Origin: Homarus americanus
Lineage: Eukaryota > Arthropoda > Malacostraca > Decapoda > Nephropidae
Length of the DNA stretch: 64,000 nucleotides
Assembly: GCF_018991925.1 (NCBI RefSeq)
Contig: NW_024753828.1
Span: 5,949,942 to 6,013,941 of the forward strand
Direction: 5' to 3'
The notes under the pieces are model-generated. The model saw only the letters and a program-made list of their open reading frames with translations. It ran no database searches and was not told where the DNA came from. Below, piece after piece: positions 12,568 through 24,922 of the stretch (within the stretch, counting starts at the first letter, position 1; each line of letters starts with the position of its first letter). A program made the translations under genes and the position numbers.

Positions 12568-12599
<32 letters not shown>

Positions 12600-12890
12600 G
12601 GAGGAGGAGGAGATGAGACGCTAAGGAGGAGAGAGAGGAGGAGGTGGAGGAAGAGGAGGGGGGAAGACGAGATGAGAAGAGAAGGAGGAAAAAGAGATGA
12701 GAGAAGAGGAGGAGGAGGAGGAGGGGAAAAATAGTACAGAAGAAGAGAAGATGAGATTAAAAAAGACGAAGAAGGAAGATTAAATTTAGGAGAGAAGGGA
12801 GATGAGGAGGAAGAGGAGGTGGAGAGGACGGTTGAATTGAGGGAAGGAGAAGGAGGAGGAGGAGAAAGAGGAGAGAGATAAGAGTGGAAG
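12555..12890. repeat. purine-rich (GGA)n tract
   Basis: GAGGAGGAAGAGGAGG-type sequence. Confidence 0.85.
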
Positions 12891-12919
12891 TTAATCACAA
12901 TAAGTCACGTTTCTGCTTT

Positions 12920-13202
12920 TGAGTCACCCCTTCTCCCCTCTGTCTCCCCCCTCCCCATCTCTCCCCTCCCTCTGCTCCCCCTCTCCCCTCCCTCCCCCCT
13001 CCTGTCTCCCTCTCTTTTTCCCAACCCCTCCTCTCCCTTCATCTCTCTCCCCCCTTCCTCTCCATCTTTCCCTAGACCTTCCTCCTCTCCCACCCTCTCC
13101 CCTTCCCATCTCACCCTCCTACATCCCTTTTCCACCTCTCTTCCATTACCCCCCTCCTTTCCTCTCCTCTTCCTTCTCAGCTTCCCCTCCCCTCCCCCCT
13201 AC
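12920..13202. repeat. pyrimidine-rich tract
   Basis: CTCCCC/TCTCCC runs, with the purine tract just upstream; the two could pair as a large imperfect hairpin or form triplex DNA. Confidence 0.8.
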
Positions 13203-13212
13203 TTCTTCCTTG

Positions 13213-13346
13213 TGGATGAGGGATGGGTAGGGGAAGGGGTAGGTGGTGGGTAGAGTTAAATGGGGAAGGGGTAGATGGTGGGAGAGGGATGGGTGGGGTA
13301 GGGGGGACGGGTGAGAGGGGTAGGTGGGAGGAGTAAAGAGGGAAGG
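13213..13346. repeat. G-rich tract
   Basis: GGGATGGGTAGGGGAAGGGG-type words; potential G-quadruplex. Confidence 0.7.
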
Positions 13347-13761
13347 TGTGGTAGACTGAAACAGACAGTTAGACAGATATAAAGGTAGACAGACAAACAG
13401 ACGGACAGACAAGCACCTCACACCATCCACTCATCAATATGTAAATGAAGTGTTATGATTAAAAGCCAAACTTACCATTAAAAAAATAGAAAACGGTTCT
13501 TTATTTCCAAAGGCCCCAAATCCACTATATACCGTCCGCTATATACTGTCCGCTATATACTGTCCGTTATATGCTGTTAACTTTGTCAGATGTAATTAAG
13601 AGTATATTTTTATTAATGAATCATTTATTTAACTTCTCAATATACTAATGATTAAACAGAACATTAATTAGCCATGCCCATAAGGGAATCGTGTTAAATG
13701 ACGTCTCTTGACGGTAATGAGTGAAAATATATGTTGTTGTTCAGCTGTTGGCAAGTCATTA

Positions 13762-13763
<2 letters not shown>
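13347..13763. other. no gene seen
   Basis: Contains a 16-bp repeat CGCTATATACTGTC at 13520-13575; otherwise unremarkable. Confidence 0.45.

Positions 13764-13832
<69 letters not shown>
13764..13832. repeat. (CT)n microsatellite
   Basis: About 34 CT units. Confidence 0.95.
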
Positions 13833-13833
<1 letters not shown>

Positions 13834-14063
13834 GACACCTAGGCGTCAATTTGTTAAAGGTGTAGAAGCTGTCGCCAACACAACAACCACACCCTATGTT
13901 AACGAGCTGTATGACCCAGTGTCAAGGAATAATTCAATGAAGACCGGACAACTAGCTGACTGCACTGGCTAACCAATAGGGCCTACCCTCAGAACACGAT
14001 CAGCAAATCGATTAATATCCAGGTTCCCAAATACTGCTGGATAGACGGAGGTGAATGGCGTAA

Positions 14064-14065
<2 letters not shown>

Positions 14066-14100
<35 letters not shown>
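14066..14100. repeat. (AC)n microsatellite
   Basis: About 17 AC units. Confidence 0.9.
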
Positions 14101-14101
<1 letters not shown>

Positions 14102-14339
14102 AAGTCATAGTCGTTCAGTATTTAAAAACATATTAATTTGATCTTTTTAAGTATAATTCAAAAGGTAGAATTAAGCATTTTTTTATCGTATATAGTAAAG
14201 CAATTTCACATTTTTGTTACTTAAATAAATAAAAAGTTATTTAAATCTTTGCTGTGTCAGGTATATTAAAAAATTATATTATTAATAAGAGGAAATAAAA
14301 AAAATTCTTACAGTAGATCATTATGGTGTTTTGTTTTTG

Positions 14340-14495
14340 GTGTTTGTTTTGTTGTTGTTGTTGTTGTTTTGTTGTTGTTGTTTTGTTGTTGTTGTCTAGT
14401 TGTCGTTTTGTTGTTATTGTTGTTGTTGTTGTTGTCTTATTGTTGTTGTTGCTGTAGTTTTGTTGTTATTGTTGTTATTGTTATTGTTGTTGCTT
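14340..14495. repeat. (TTG)n microsatellite
   Basis: TTG units with TTTTG and TTA interruptions. Confidence 0.9.
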
Positions 14496-15020
14496 CGTAA
14501 TAGAAATCACCTTTTTTCATTTACAAGAGAAATTCCAAAATTATTAATCACTTAATATTTTTGTTGCCTTTTCGCTCTTTTCTTTGCCCTAACAAAAGAA
14601 TTTTATTTGTTTTCGCATTTATGAACTATATACGTTTTTATTTTTTTTTGGGGGGGGAGGGGGGGAGGGAGGGTGTTATAAGAGAGAATCTAAAATAAAG
14701 TTAAGACCCTTTGTTGCATTTCGAATTTACAAGAATTTTTATTTTCATTTTTTTTATTCGGGTCGTTTGTTGTCATGGTAACGACTAACACCCAAAACAC
14801 CTGCCATATATAAATTATACTCAACATAACAAGTAAATAAACAACACTAAGATAAAAACAATGATACGTTAAGAAAATATTAAATATAAACTTAATAAGA
14901 GTAAATAGAGGTAACTTAAAAAAATAAACAGTAATAAATTCCATAATATTAAATTAAAGTTGGCTAATAACGCGTGAGCTTATAAACGGGGAAAAGTTCT
15001 AAAATCAACACTGAGGGGAG

Positions 15021-15022
<2 letters not shown>
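14496..15022. other. AT-rich, no gene seen
   Basis: Includes a T8-G8 junction with GGGAGGG words at 14640-14674. Confidence 0.45.
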
Positions 15023-15072
<50 letters not shown>

Positions 15073-15190
15073 AAAGAACAGGTAGAATTAGCAATTAACA
15101 GGTGTACGAGTCAACAACGGGCGGGCGGGCGGGCGGGCGGGGTGACAACAGGTGTTTCCCCACAGGCATACACACACACACACACACAAA
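15023..15190. repeat. (AC)n, (GGGC)n and (AC)n microsatellites
   Basis: AC at 15023-15070, GGGC at 15118-15141, AC at 15170-15188. Confidence 0.85.
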
Positions 15191-16158
15191 CACAACAACA
15201 CACTCACCTATCCTCCAACACACTCACCTATCCTCCACATGTCTTGTCCATCAATTTTGGGAGTGTAGTGGGCGGGAGGACACATCACGCGGCGGAGGTA
15301 AGCTAGTCACTCACTCTCCACGCTGCATCACTCAATGTTTACAAACACCACTCAGATAGCTTACTGCACCAGACCCTTACCCACCATCCTTACCATTTTC
15401 AATTTTTTGTTCTTTCATTTTTTCATGTTCTTCGTTCTCTGTGGATTTCTGTCAATTACGATCACTGTTTGAAATTTTATTTTATGTCTCTAATGAATAA
15501 TATTGACGGTTATATTTACAGTAGATTTGTATATATTATTTTTTTAAGTATATGTAGATATTTTTTATATATATTCGGGAATGGATGAATTAAATTATAC
15601 TAATATGTTTTTACACACCGGAAACTGTCACACGATTATTACTTTCTTGTTATAAAATCTTTCACTCCTTTGATCACGTCACAGACCTCCACTCCCTCAC
15701 GGTGAATAGATAACAGGAAAATTAAATAAAAAATATATGTTTTTCATTCCCACCTCACCTCTATAATATCTCTTAATATGTACAATAACAACTATTAACC
15801 ACAAAATAATACCACCCACCCTCCTTCCCTACCTACCACAGCACACGGCAAATATTAAAAACTACCATTACTATCGTTTGCAGTTAACACTACCCTCCCC
15901 GACACATACATACACACGCCCTCCCACACCAGAGCACACCACTCGCACGTCCGACTACCGCGACGGCCAGAGATGAACTGAGCCTCTTGCAAGCTCCCAA
16001 CACTCACAGTTGAGGATGCCGACTACCGCTTAACTTTCCCGGGAGGTGTTGTCTCTCGCTCGCTCCCCTCACTCATCTGGGGTCATATCGGACCCTCACA
16101 CGTCCCCTCACTCATCTGGGGTCATATCTGGCCCTCACACGTCCCCTCGCTCACCTTC
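15191..16158. other. no gene seen
   Basis: AT-rich, then GC-richer from 15890. CTCATCTGGGGTCATATC is duplicated at 16070-16130. No supported coding region. Confidence 0.45.
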
Positions 16159-16159
16159 T

Positions 16160-16845
16160 ACAGGAGTGTATCAACGCCCGTATGGTTCACCTGGAGTGTG
16201 TCAACGCCCGTATGGTTCACCGGAGTGTATCAACGCAAGTATGGTTCACCTGGAGTGTATCAACGCACGTATGGTTCACCTGGAGTGTATCAACGCCCGT
16301 ATGGTTCACCTGGAGTGTATCAACGCACGTATGGTTCAACTGGAGTGTATCAACGCACGTATGGTTCACCTGGAGTGTATCAACGCCCGTATGGTTCACC
16401 TGGGTGTATCAACTTGCACGTATGGTTCACCTGGAATGTATCAACGCACGTATGGTTCACCTGGAATAATGTCTACGCACGTATGGTTCACCTGGGTGTA
16501 TCAACGCACGTATGGTTCACCTATGGAGTGTATCAACACGTATGGTTCACCGTATCAACACACGTATGGTTCACCTGGAGTGTATCAACACACGTATGGT
16601 TCACCTGGAATGTGTATCAACGCACGTATGGTTCACCTGGGTATCAACACACATATGGTTCACCTGGAATGTATCGTATGGAACACGTATGGTTCACCTG
16701 GAGTGTATCAACACCTGCATATGGTTCACCTGGAGTGTATCAACGCACGTATGGTTCACCTGGAGTGTATCAACGCACGTATGGTTCACCTGGAATGTAT
16801 CAACGCACGTATGGTTCACCTGGAGTGTATCAACGCACGACAAGA
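16160..16845. repeat. 30-bp minisatellite, about 23 units
   Basis: GGAGTGTATCAACGCACGTA plus TGGTTCACCT, with A/C variants and several truncated units between 16400 and 16730. Confidence 0.95.
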
Positions 16846-17029
16846 CTTAATATCTTCTCCACTACACCTAGGAAACTTGTCTCACTTCTCCATGTATTTA
16901 CCCACTTCGTCTCTGTCACCTTACTGGCTAACTAGACTGTCGTTAGGTCAATCCACTGTTGCACCTTGTTCACACGGGGTCTTCTTTACCTCTCGTTATA
17001 TTAATCTTATCAACTATCTTCCCTTTCGA

Positions 17030-17492
17030 GACCTCCTTCTATCCTTTGTCTTTTGCATATCCCTCTTTCCATTCCATCTATTTCCCTCCTCCTCTTTTTA
17101 TTTTCTTCCATTCCTTCTCATTCCTTTCATTTCTATATCATTCTTCCTCCTCTTCCCTACCACTTCCTCTCCTCCTTTCTCAATACTTCGAGTCTTCCTC
17201 CCCTTCTTTCATCCCTCCAATCTTCATCTTGTTAACCTCCTCTACCCTCTTCTACCTCATCCTCCCCTTCTACTCTCACCTTATTCTCTCCATTCCCTTC
17301 TTCCTCTTCTCTCAAGTCCATCTAATCTTTACTCAGTTCCCCATAACTCTTAAACACCCTCCTTGCCTCCTTCCTAACCCTCTCCTCCTCTCTATCCCTC
17401 TTCTCCTCCCCATCCCTCTCCTCCTCCTCTCCTCTTCCCTCATTCATCACCACTCTTCTCTAGCTCCTTCCCCTTCACTTCCCCTCATCAAA
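17030..17492. repeat. pyrimidine-rich tract
   Basis: CT-rich low complexity; the source of long false frames. Confidence 0.8.
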
Positions 17493-17544
17493 AAAAATTA
17501 CCTTGACTGAAACAAAACCACAGGAATGAAAACATTACCACTAA

Positions 17545-17680
17545 TTCATGGACAGAAAGAAAGAAAGGAGGAGAGAAACAAAGAGCGAGAGAAGGGGAGA
17601 AAGAAAGGAAAAGAGTGCGAGAGAGAGAGAAAGAGAGAAAAGGGAGAAAGAAAGACAAAACAGAGAGAGAGCGCGCAACA
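17545..17680. repeat. purine-rich (GAAA/GAGA) tract
   Basis: AGAAAGAAAGGAGGAGAG-type sequence. Confidence 0.8.
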
Positions 17681-17928
17681 TCTTGGTGTGTCCTCCAATT
17701 AGCGAAGTTTCCGATATAGAAAATCCGATTTTCTATGATGCGAAAACTAATGGTGGCAAATTCCAACCATTTTCTCCCTCCGAGGGCTTTATACGCTTAA
17801 AGAAATAATGGTACAGATATTTATGTTTACCTCTGGGAGTACAACTAAAATTTACGGCACTTAATTGGCCCTGGATCATGATTTAACTGTTTTAGTGGAC
17901 GTTAATGTGTTGTGAATCTTAGTACGTG

Positions 17929-17966
<38 letters not shown>

Positions 17967-19612
17967 GAAGGTTTTGTGGTTTATAAGTCCATTGAATTAA
18001 AGGTTTATTGGTCGGAAGGTTTATTGGTTTAACCTAACCTAACCAAACAGCGAGAGATAGGGCGGTTAAATAAAAGTAAATCGGTCAACAATAAAATAAT
18101 GTACTGCCACCCTGTCACCACTACAAAACGTCTAGGTCCCAGTGGTTAATTTTTAGCTTCCTGTGCTGTGTCTTGACAAGAGCTGTACGTGTATGCCTTT
18201 AAAAGTTGATCTGGCAACACTTATGGGATGCGTTCATTGCCTGGGTTTATAAACAGCGTGGGTAGCTGCAGGCAGTGTCCTACTGGCGTCTCAGTCGTGC
18301 TCACGTCGTGGTTGATAGCTCAGTGTGGGAGGAAGGAAAAAACTCAGTCAACCATCAGAAGTATTGATTGTTTAGATAAAGAGATCCATCATTTAGAAAA
18401 CGAAAACAATCATTTAGAAAACGAGAACTACCCATGGAAGAACCACAGTAAGTTGAGCTATCTTATTTTTCTCTTTATAAGTGGATGAGAAAGAGAAATA
18501 CAGGTAGAATAAATCAGAGAAAGAGCGAGAACGTAAGTTATCTCAATGAAATCTTTCGCTTGGTAAAATCCCATAAATGATCGAAGCAGTGTTGAGTTTA
18601 TGAGAGATAACAGGATATATAAAGTTTAATATGATACACCTGCCCATTTATCAATACATCTCTCTCAATCAATCAATCAGTCTGTCTAACCTTTTATCTA
18701 TGTCCAAATATAAATACGTACTGATAAATCTATGTTAATGTCTATCTATGTATACCCATACTTAAATCTATGCTAATCACTGCATCACTATGTCTATATC
18801 TGTCTATGTATATTAATCTACCGCAATATTTAATACTGATAACACCTCGTGTAGTTGGTTATTGTAACCTTATCTCTTTGCACCAGGTAAGATAACGTGT
18901 GCAGCCTCATTAACGGCAGACTGTCACTGAGGTAATACAAGTACGCAAAGCCTCGCCGTAGAGAACCTCTGGCAGAGCCTTCGAGAAATCCACGCCTCGC
19001 CTTGTACATGACTCCATCATCAAACAGGTAAGGACTGGTGACAATAATAATCATAATAGGTATTCAATTTCACAGCGAACTGATGATCTCTCTCTCTCTC
19101 TCTCTCAGCATTATTTTTAGGGGGGGGGGGAGAGGAAGAGTCTCATGAAAATCATTTAATAATCATAAAAATCACGGTTCACTTTTTCCAGCATTAATCA
19201 ATATTCGGTTTAACAGGAGAGAGTTGTTCTTTATGGATGTGTCGGGGTGTGTACCAGGTGTAGCCAGAGGTTAGGTATTAAGAAATGTATTTATCTCATT
19301 ACTCAACAGGTGATTGTCTCACTGTTCGGACCCCAGTATAGAACAGCTGTCCCGGCCCCGTAGAACAACTGCCCAGAACCCACTGTAAACCTCTGTATGG
19401 TTCAAACCATGAATCAGGATTGGAATTCCAGCGACGCCCGAGGATCTGGAAGGTTGTTTGGACCTTCCTTAAGTGTTACATCACAAGACTTTAGTGTTGC
19501 TAATGATGGTCAAAGGTTATAGTTTAAATGTACGCAAGATTACAAGTAAAATCCAGAATATTGCCTTATCTACTCCCGTAAACCGAGGTTATTAATGTAA
19601 CTTTTTTCTAGG
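17681..19612. other. no gene seen
   Basis: Mixed AT-rich sequence with (TTA)n at 17931-17966, a short (TC)n at 19088-19108 and a G10 run near 19119. One weak duplication, CATTTAGAAAACGA, occurs twice at 18389-18424. Confidence 0.45.
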
Positions 19613-19758
19613 CGAAACTGTCACTGTGTCCGGGTACAAACTGTAAGTGAGTAATAAGTTGACTGTGACGAATCATAAAAAGATAGGATGTAAGTATCTG
19701 ACACTCATAGTGTAACCTAAGTCGTTGGCCACAGCCCTCGACCGCAGATGCCAGAGGA

Positions 19759-20004
19759 ATGGCTACAGAGACTAACCTTCACTCCCTCCTGTTTCTGTTA
19801 CTCCTGGTGGCGGGACTGTCTTATATGGCGTACTTGGTGCTCCTGCTGACAGAGGACCGTTGGACCGGGTGGGTGCTGCTCTACCCCTTTGCCTTCGTCG
19901 CCTTCATGGTGCTGGGCATCTGCTGCATCAATACCTGGGAACAGAAATTTCCGTACAGTGATGACGCTGCCGAGCAAGGGGTGAAACTCCTACAGGAAGT
20001 CTGA
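19759..20004 (+). CDS. candidate small two-pass membrane protein, 81 aa, unrecognised
   Basis: An intact ATG-to-TGA frame of 81 codons in a locally GC-richer stretch with non-repetitive composition. Two hydrophobic segments are clear, about residues 9-30 (Leu-rich) and 38-57 (WVLLYPFAFVAFMVLGICCI), separated by a short polar loop (TEDRWTG). A hydrophilic tail (residues 58-81) ends LLQEV. A possible acceptor (CGACCGCAG) ends at 19748, and a possible upstream noncoding exon (19613-19649) is bounded by TTTTTTCTAG and GTAAGTGAG. An AATAAA lies about 520 bp downstream, so this could be a terminal exon holding the whole frame. I do not recognise the family. It could instead be the last exon of a longer gene or a chance frame. 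Confidence 0.45.
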   Translation: MATETNLHSLLFLLLLVAGLSYMAYLVLLLTEDRWTGWVLLYPFAFVAFMVLGICCINTWEQKFPYSDDAAEQGVKLLQEV

Positions 20005-20521
20005 CGAAAACAGGTGATACACAGAGGTGGGTGAGGAAGGAACTGATTCACACAAGGAGATAATAAGAAACGCTCGCATGACGTGTGAAGACCGCTGGCA
20101 GGAAAGTAGCACAACGCAACTGAAGAGGAGGTTGAACGACAGACGAGACGCAACCAGGCATAACCATGTTCTCGTTTGTTTACTGCAATACAACTTGTGA
20201 GAAATCAGTGATCGTTTAGTGGAGGGGAGTGTTAGTTTACGAGAGTGAAGTTAGAAGGACAGTTTTAAAGTGGACTGATGAAAGACGACGAATTGATGAT
20301 CTAACACGATGACTCAAAATTTGTAGAGGGTTTTCTGCAGGGAGATCAGAGTCATAAGTTATTGTGAATAGAGTTTAGGGCGACCCGGCGACACACTACC
20401 GGAAAACAATGTAAAATTAAGTTTGCCTGGGTCAGCATATCCTGCTTTCTGGAGACAGTTAAGAGGAAAATTAATGGTCTGAAATACTACAAAACTGTGT
20501 TTTGTTTTTTCTACAACCAAA

Positions 20522-20527
20522 AATAAA
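20522..20527 (+). terminator. possible polyadenylation signal for the 81-aa frame
   Basis: AATAAA about 520 bp after the TGA of the small membrane-protein frame, followed by T/G-containing sequence. It is the best candidate in the interval, but isolated hexamers are common in AT-rich DNA. Confidence 0.3.
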
Positions 20528-22630
20528 GACAATGAAAACTTGTAGTATGAATTTACGAATTAGTAATTAGTAATTGCCCCACATAAGGAATGGTAAATGT
20601 GTTTAATACTGCCGTCTACAGCGGCTGATGACAACGTAAATAAAGCCATTAGCACCGCATGTTAGAAAATAATGAAATTGAACACTTAGCATTTGATCAT
20701 CTAACAAATCAACAAAAATTAGCGGTGCACACTCCTGCATTTCTTTCAGGTAGTCATCTATTTTGTCATCACTGAACAGAGGTGAACAAACTCTCTTGAT
20801 GCTGATGACAGCAAGTCCACTGCAGTGTAACCAGATATACGACAAGTTCCAGAATTAGTTTTGAGAATAAATTGCACTATTTTCTTTAATAATCCAGAAA
20901 AACCAAGAACCATTTAACAATAACTTGTAGTTTGTTTGGCCTTAGCCTATTCTTATTTTATTAACTAATTTCAATATAACAATGCGTTGTTCACATAATA
21001 TATTTTCAATAAAACGCACAACTTATGAGTATAATTACACACAATAAAGCAGAGAATGATTAACACCTACATTTTAGCAGGACAAATACAGACGCCACCT
21101 ACAGCCTCTGTCAGCCTCCACGTCCTCATGTGAGCACGAGTCCGCGTAGCAAAGTAGTACCTCGGAGTTAGTCTTATTTTATATTCAGCCCTAGCATTTT
21201 GGGGGTGGCATCAAAGATATTTATTAATGTTACATACAGGGTTAACCATTTATCACATACAGACTTTGTTCTAATGTTAGTTTGGGTAATTCAACATTAT
21301 AGCAAGTTTCTCAGAATTGTGGGGCTAGTTCCTAAGATATTATTGCAGTTTCACTCCAAATTGGATTAGAGTAATTTTGGGTTTATAAGAAGTTATATCT
21401 CGTTAATTACAACAACTTTTTCTAATACCACTGTCGTTGCAAATGGATAATAACCGAGGTGGTAAATTGAAGCGGGAAACTCTGCAGATGTACGACAAGC
21501 TTCACGGCCAACTTCACGGCCAAACCGCCCTAAATTCGGCCAAAACTTTATGGATGGGAAGCACAAGGTTATTTTTCCAATCCACACAAAATAAAAGTCT
21601 CCCCTACAATATCCACTTAAAATGTCGTAATAAAACCAAATTTTCACTTAAAATCGAGAGCCCAATAATTACATAAACATAATATCTATAATCAGTGAAG
21701 ATTTACCTTAATCTGAAATGGTGGTGGAGCATGATACTTGATAACACCAGTTGGCGTCAGCTAAACGCCTAGCTCGTCATCGTCCCCCGGTTTGTTATAT
21801 TTTCTACCACTGTCCTAGGACCCTTTCATTTACTAGTGGACATTTTGAAAACTACCACTCGGAATTTCATCAAGTAACTCAGATAGCTTTGTAAGCTCTG
21901 AAGCTTAACCCATATGTTGGACACGTTCACCCTGAACAACTCAAATATGAGAACTTATAAAATTTTGAAATATTTAACAGTTAGGTTGAAGTTATTTAAT
22001 AATTTGCTGAGTCACTGTATATGGTTAGTGTGATCGGCAATGTCATCCGTCAAGAACGTCAGTAAACGTCAAATATGGTCGGCAATTATTAACCTATACA
22101 GTATTATAAAACATAACACATGATAAGGTTCAAGAAATAACTTACCCTTGCTCTGAGTAAACAGTTTCATCTTGGTGTAGTTACTTCCGTCGTTTTTTTG
22201 CCGCCCGAAAGTTCCTAGAGTTGAGGGCAGCACTGGGGAAGAACTATCGTACCGGTGACCCCAGATTGTCGGTTTTCACCCAAATTATCGTGCTTTTTTT
22301 TTTATTAATTTCTCAAGTTATTAAATATTGTGATATTATTTACATGAGAGCGGCCTGGGAGAGTTACCAAACCAAAGGCCAAATTTGACAACTTATATCC
22401 AGTGACCCTGCCATATTACGGTCGGGATTAGGGCCAATTACAAGATCAGCCGTGGTGTACCCCCCTCCCCCCCCGCCCGATGATAGCTACGATGGAACTA
22501 TTTTTGAAACCAAAAGAAAGAAAATTGATTTGGATGCACATAGAATGTATAAATCTGCAAAGGAATAATATTTTTTATACGATATACTCCATATAGAACC
22601 GCACATGCAGAATTGTATTGTGTACGAAAA
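20528..22630. other. no gene seen
   Basis: Mixed sequence; short frames at 20603-20845 and 21393-21676 lack coding features I can support. Confidence 0.4.
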
Positions 22631-22697
22631 ATGCCGCCAGCCTCTACTTGTCTCATCGCCGTTTATATCCTCCTAATTCGCCTAACCATCATAAAAG
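22631..22697 (+). CDS. candidate signal-peptide exon, weak
   Basis: ATG opening 22 codons that are mostly hydrophobic (MPPASTCLIAVYILLIRLTI then IK), stopping at a phase-1 donor GTAAGCC. The purine at -3 (GAAAAATG) is acceptable. No following exon was recognised. The signal is short and could be chance. Confidence 0.22.
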
Positions 22698-22992
22698 GTA
22701 AGCCTTTAAGATAACTAATACAACTAATTTATGTGTAAAAATGTATTGAAATCAAATTACGGCAAAAAAAAAGTCGTAAGTGGTCTATTTGAAGAGTGGT
22801 GAGAACAGCTTCCTCTGGGATGGTGAATGACCTCCTGTATCAGAATTAATATCGACCCAATTTTCGTAATGAGGGCAATTAATAACAGTCCAGCACTACC
22901 AAAATAATTATTTCCTTACTATAAATACTTTGTAGCGTAAATATCATATTTTAATAAGTCCAAATATGCCAGGTAACCAATGCCCCCCAGGC

Positions 22993-23313
22993 GGTCCGAC
23001 TAATTACCCAAATGTAGTCGCAATGAAGTCAAATGATGGTCGTACAAGAGTAAATCGGACTGCCAATCACTTCTCGACTAGTATTTGGTGTCACAAAGTC
23101 ACAAAAAATTGGTAAACTTAATTTAATCTTAGTTGTGTTAGGTTAGGTTAGGTACATGCACTCGATCTATTAACTCAGATTAAAGTAAGTTTTCCAATTT
23201 TTTTTTACTTTGTGACACCAAATACCAGTCGAGAAGTGATTGGCAGTCCGATTTACTCTTGTAGGACCATTATTTGACTTAATTGCGGCTACATTTGGGT
23301 AATTAGTCGGACC
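22993..23313. mobile_element. long foldback (snap-back) element, about 320 bp
   Basis: Left arm 22993-23118 starts GGTCCGACTAATTACCCAAA. Right arm, about 23189-23313, is its near-complete inverted copy ending TTAGTCGGACC. The arms share, inverted, CAATCACTTCTCGACT, TTTGGTGTCACAAAGT and GAGTAAATCGGACTGCC. The loop (about 70 bp) contains TTAGGTTAGGTTAGG. No coding frame. Confidence 0.7.
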
Positions 23314-24505
23314 CACTGACAACGTTTAGACTATATAGCTTGATTTTATGCTCCCTATTTATATTTATAAATATTTAAAATGTAATTATACAATATAAAC
23401 ACACTGAACACCATATTTGGGCGCACTAGATGATTCATGCCGCCACAAGCATAATTTTTTTTTTCACTTTTTTCTTATCATTGGCTGGTAGCTGATAGAA
23501 ATTAAAGAAAGCTTTCCCATTATTGTTGAAACATTCAGCACACAACATTCAATTTTTGACATCTGGGCGGCAAATAACTGCAGTTAGTCGTGCAGCCCTC
23601 GTAAATCAAGCTATGTACTGTATGAACAATGATTATTTTTTTATTATTATTATTGTAATTACTGTATTATTATTATTACTATTACTATTATCATTATTAT
23701 TATAATTACTGTACATATTTATCATTATTGCCAGTAATAATAGTAGTAGTTGTATTGTAATTATTACCGTACCATAATTTGTGTTATAAGCATCATCATT
23801 ATTACTGTTGAGGAGAAGGGTAGGTGTGACTTGGCTACACTGCCCCACTGTGGTGAGGGAAAGTCAGGACCTTGAGAGATGACTGATGTACACAGGGAGC
23901 GTTCGTCACGTCCTGGTCGTGTTGTTGACGTGTGGTGCTGGCGATGATGATAATGACGTGCGATGGTGAAGTATGATGACGATTAAGTGTGATGATGATG
24001 ATGATGATGTTGACGAGTTATGTTCAGAGATGAGGACGGAACAACACTTGTCCCAAACTAATGTGTGATGATGAAGGGTCCGTGTACTGAGTGCTTGATA
24101 GGCGGGTTCACAGTGACTTATGGTGTGGCGGCGGGGTTCTCGTGTGTGATGACATATTCCTTAACAATAGAATGTACTGCAATAAACCAACAATATTGAA
24201 AACACTGAGAAAACGCTAATGAATGTGAAGAAAAAAAGAAGCAATAATAATAGCAGCTAATAAAACTCATATATACAGGTAGACAGAACCACTCGAAATT
24301 GGTACAATGAGCTGTGGTTAATCAAGGAACGTGCAGGGGTAAATAGCGCCCACAGCTCCCGTCCACACGTCAACCTGTACCTGTGGGCAGACAGAGTGGG
24401 AACCCGACACGAGATTTTGACAACTGAGAAGAAACTCAATCCTCGACGTTACCAAGACTGATGATATGGTCAGGGGACGGAGAAAGTGGACCTGCATTGC
24501 TAGTA
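23314..24505. other. no gene seen; microsatellites
   Basis: (ATT)n at 23635-23705 and (GAT)n at 23990-24008 in otherwise unremarkable DNA. Confidence 0.5.
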
Positions 24506-24922
24506 GGTGGGGAGAGGTGTGTGGTGTGGCAGGGGTGGGAAGAGGTGTGTGGTGTGGCAGGGGTGGGGAGAGGTGTGTGGGGTGGCAGCTGTGGTATGAG
24601 GTGTAGCGTGTGGTGTGGCAGGGGTGGGGAGAGGTGTGTGGTGTGTGGGGAGAGGTGTGTGGGGTGGCAGGTGTGTGGTGTGGCTGTGGTGTAGAGGTGT
24701 GTGGTGTGGCAGGGGTGGGGAGAGGTGTGTGGTGTGTGGGAGAGGTGTGTGGTGTGGCAGGGGTGGGGAGAGGTGTGTGGGGTGGCAGCTGTGGTATGAG
24801 GTGTAGCGTGTGGTGTGGCAGGGGTGGGGAGAGGTGTGTGGTGTGGCAGGGGTGGGGAGAGGTGTGTGGGGTGGCAGCTGTGGTATGAGGTGTAGCGTGT
24901 GGTGTGGCAGGCGTGATGTGTG
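24506..24922. repeat. GT-rich higher-order minisatellite
   Basis: Unit AGAGGTGTGTGGTGTGGCAG plus GGGTGGGG. A larger unit including CAGCTGTGGTATGAGGTGTA recurs three times (24587, 24785 and 24874), so short units are nested in a longer one. Confidence 0.9.

Noticed and set aside
16046..17353. 435-codon open frame
   Set aside because: It runs through the 30-bp minisatellite and then a pyrimidine tract; the period divisible by three keeps frames open in more than one phase.
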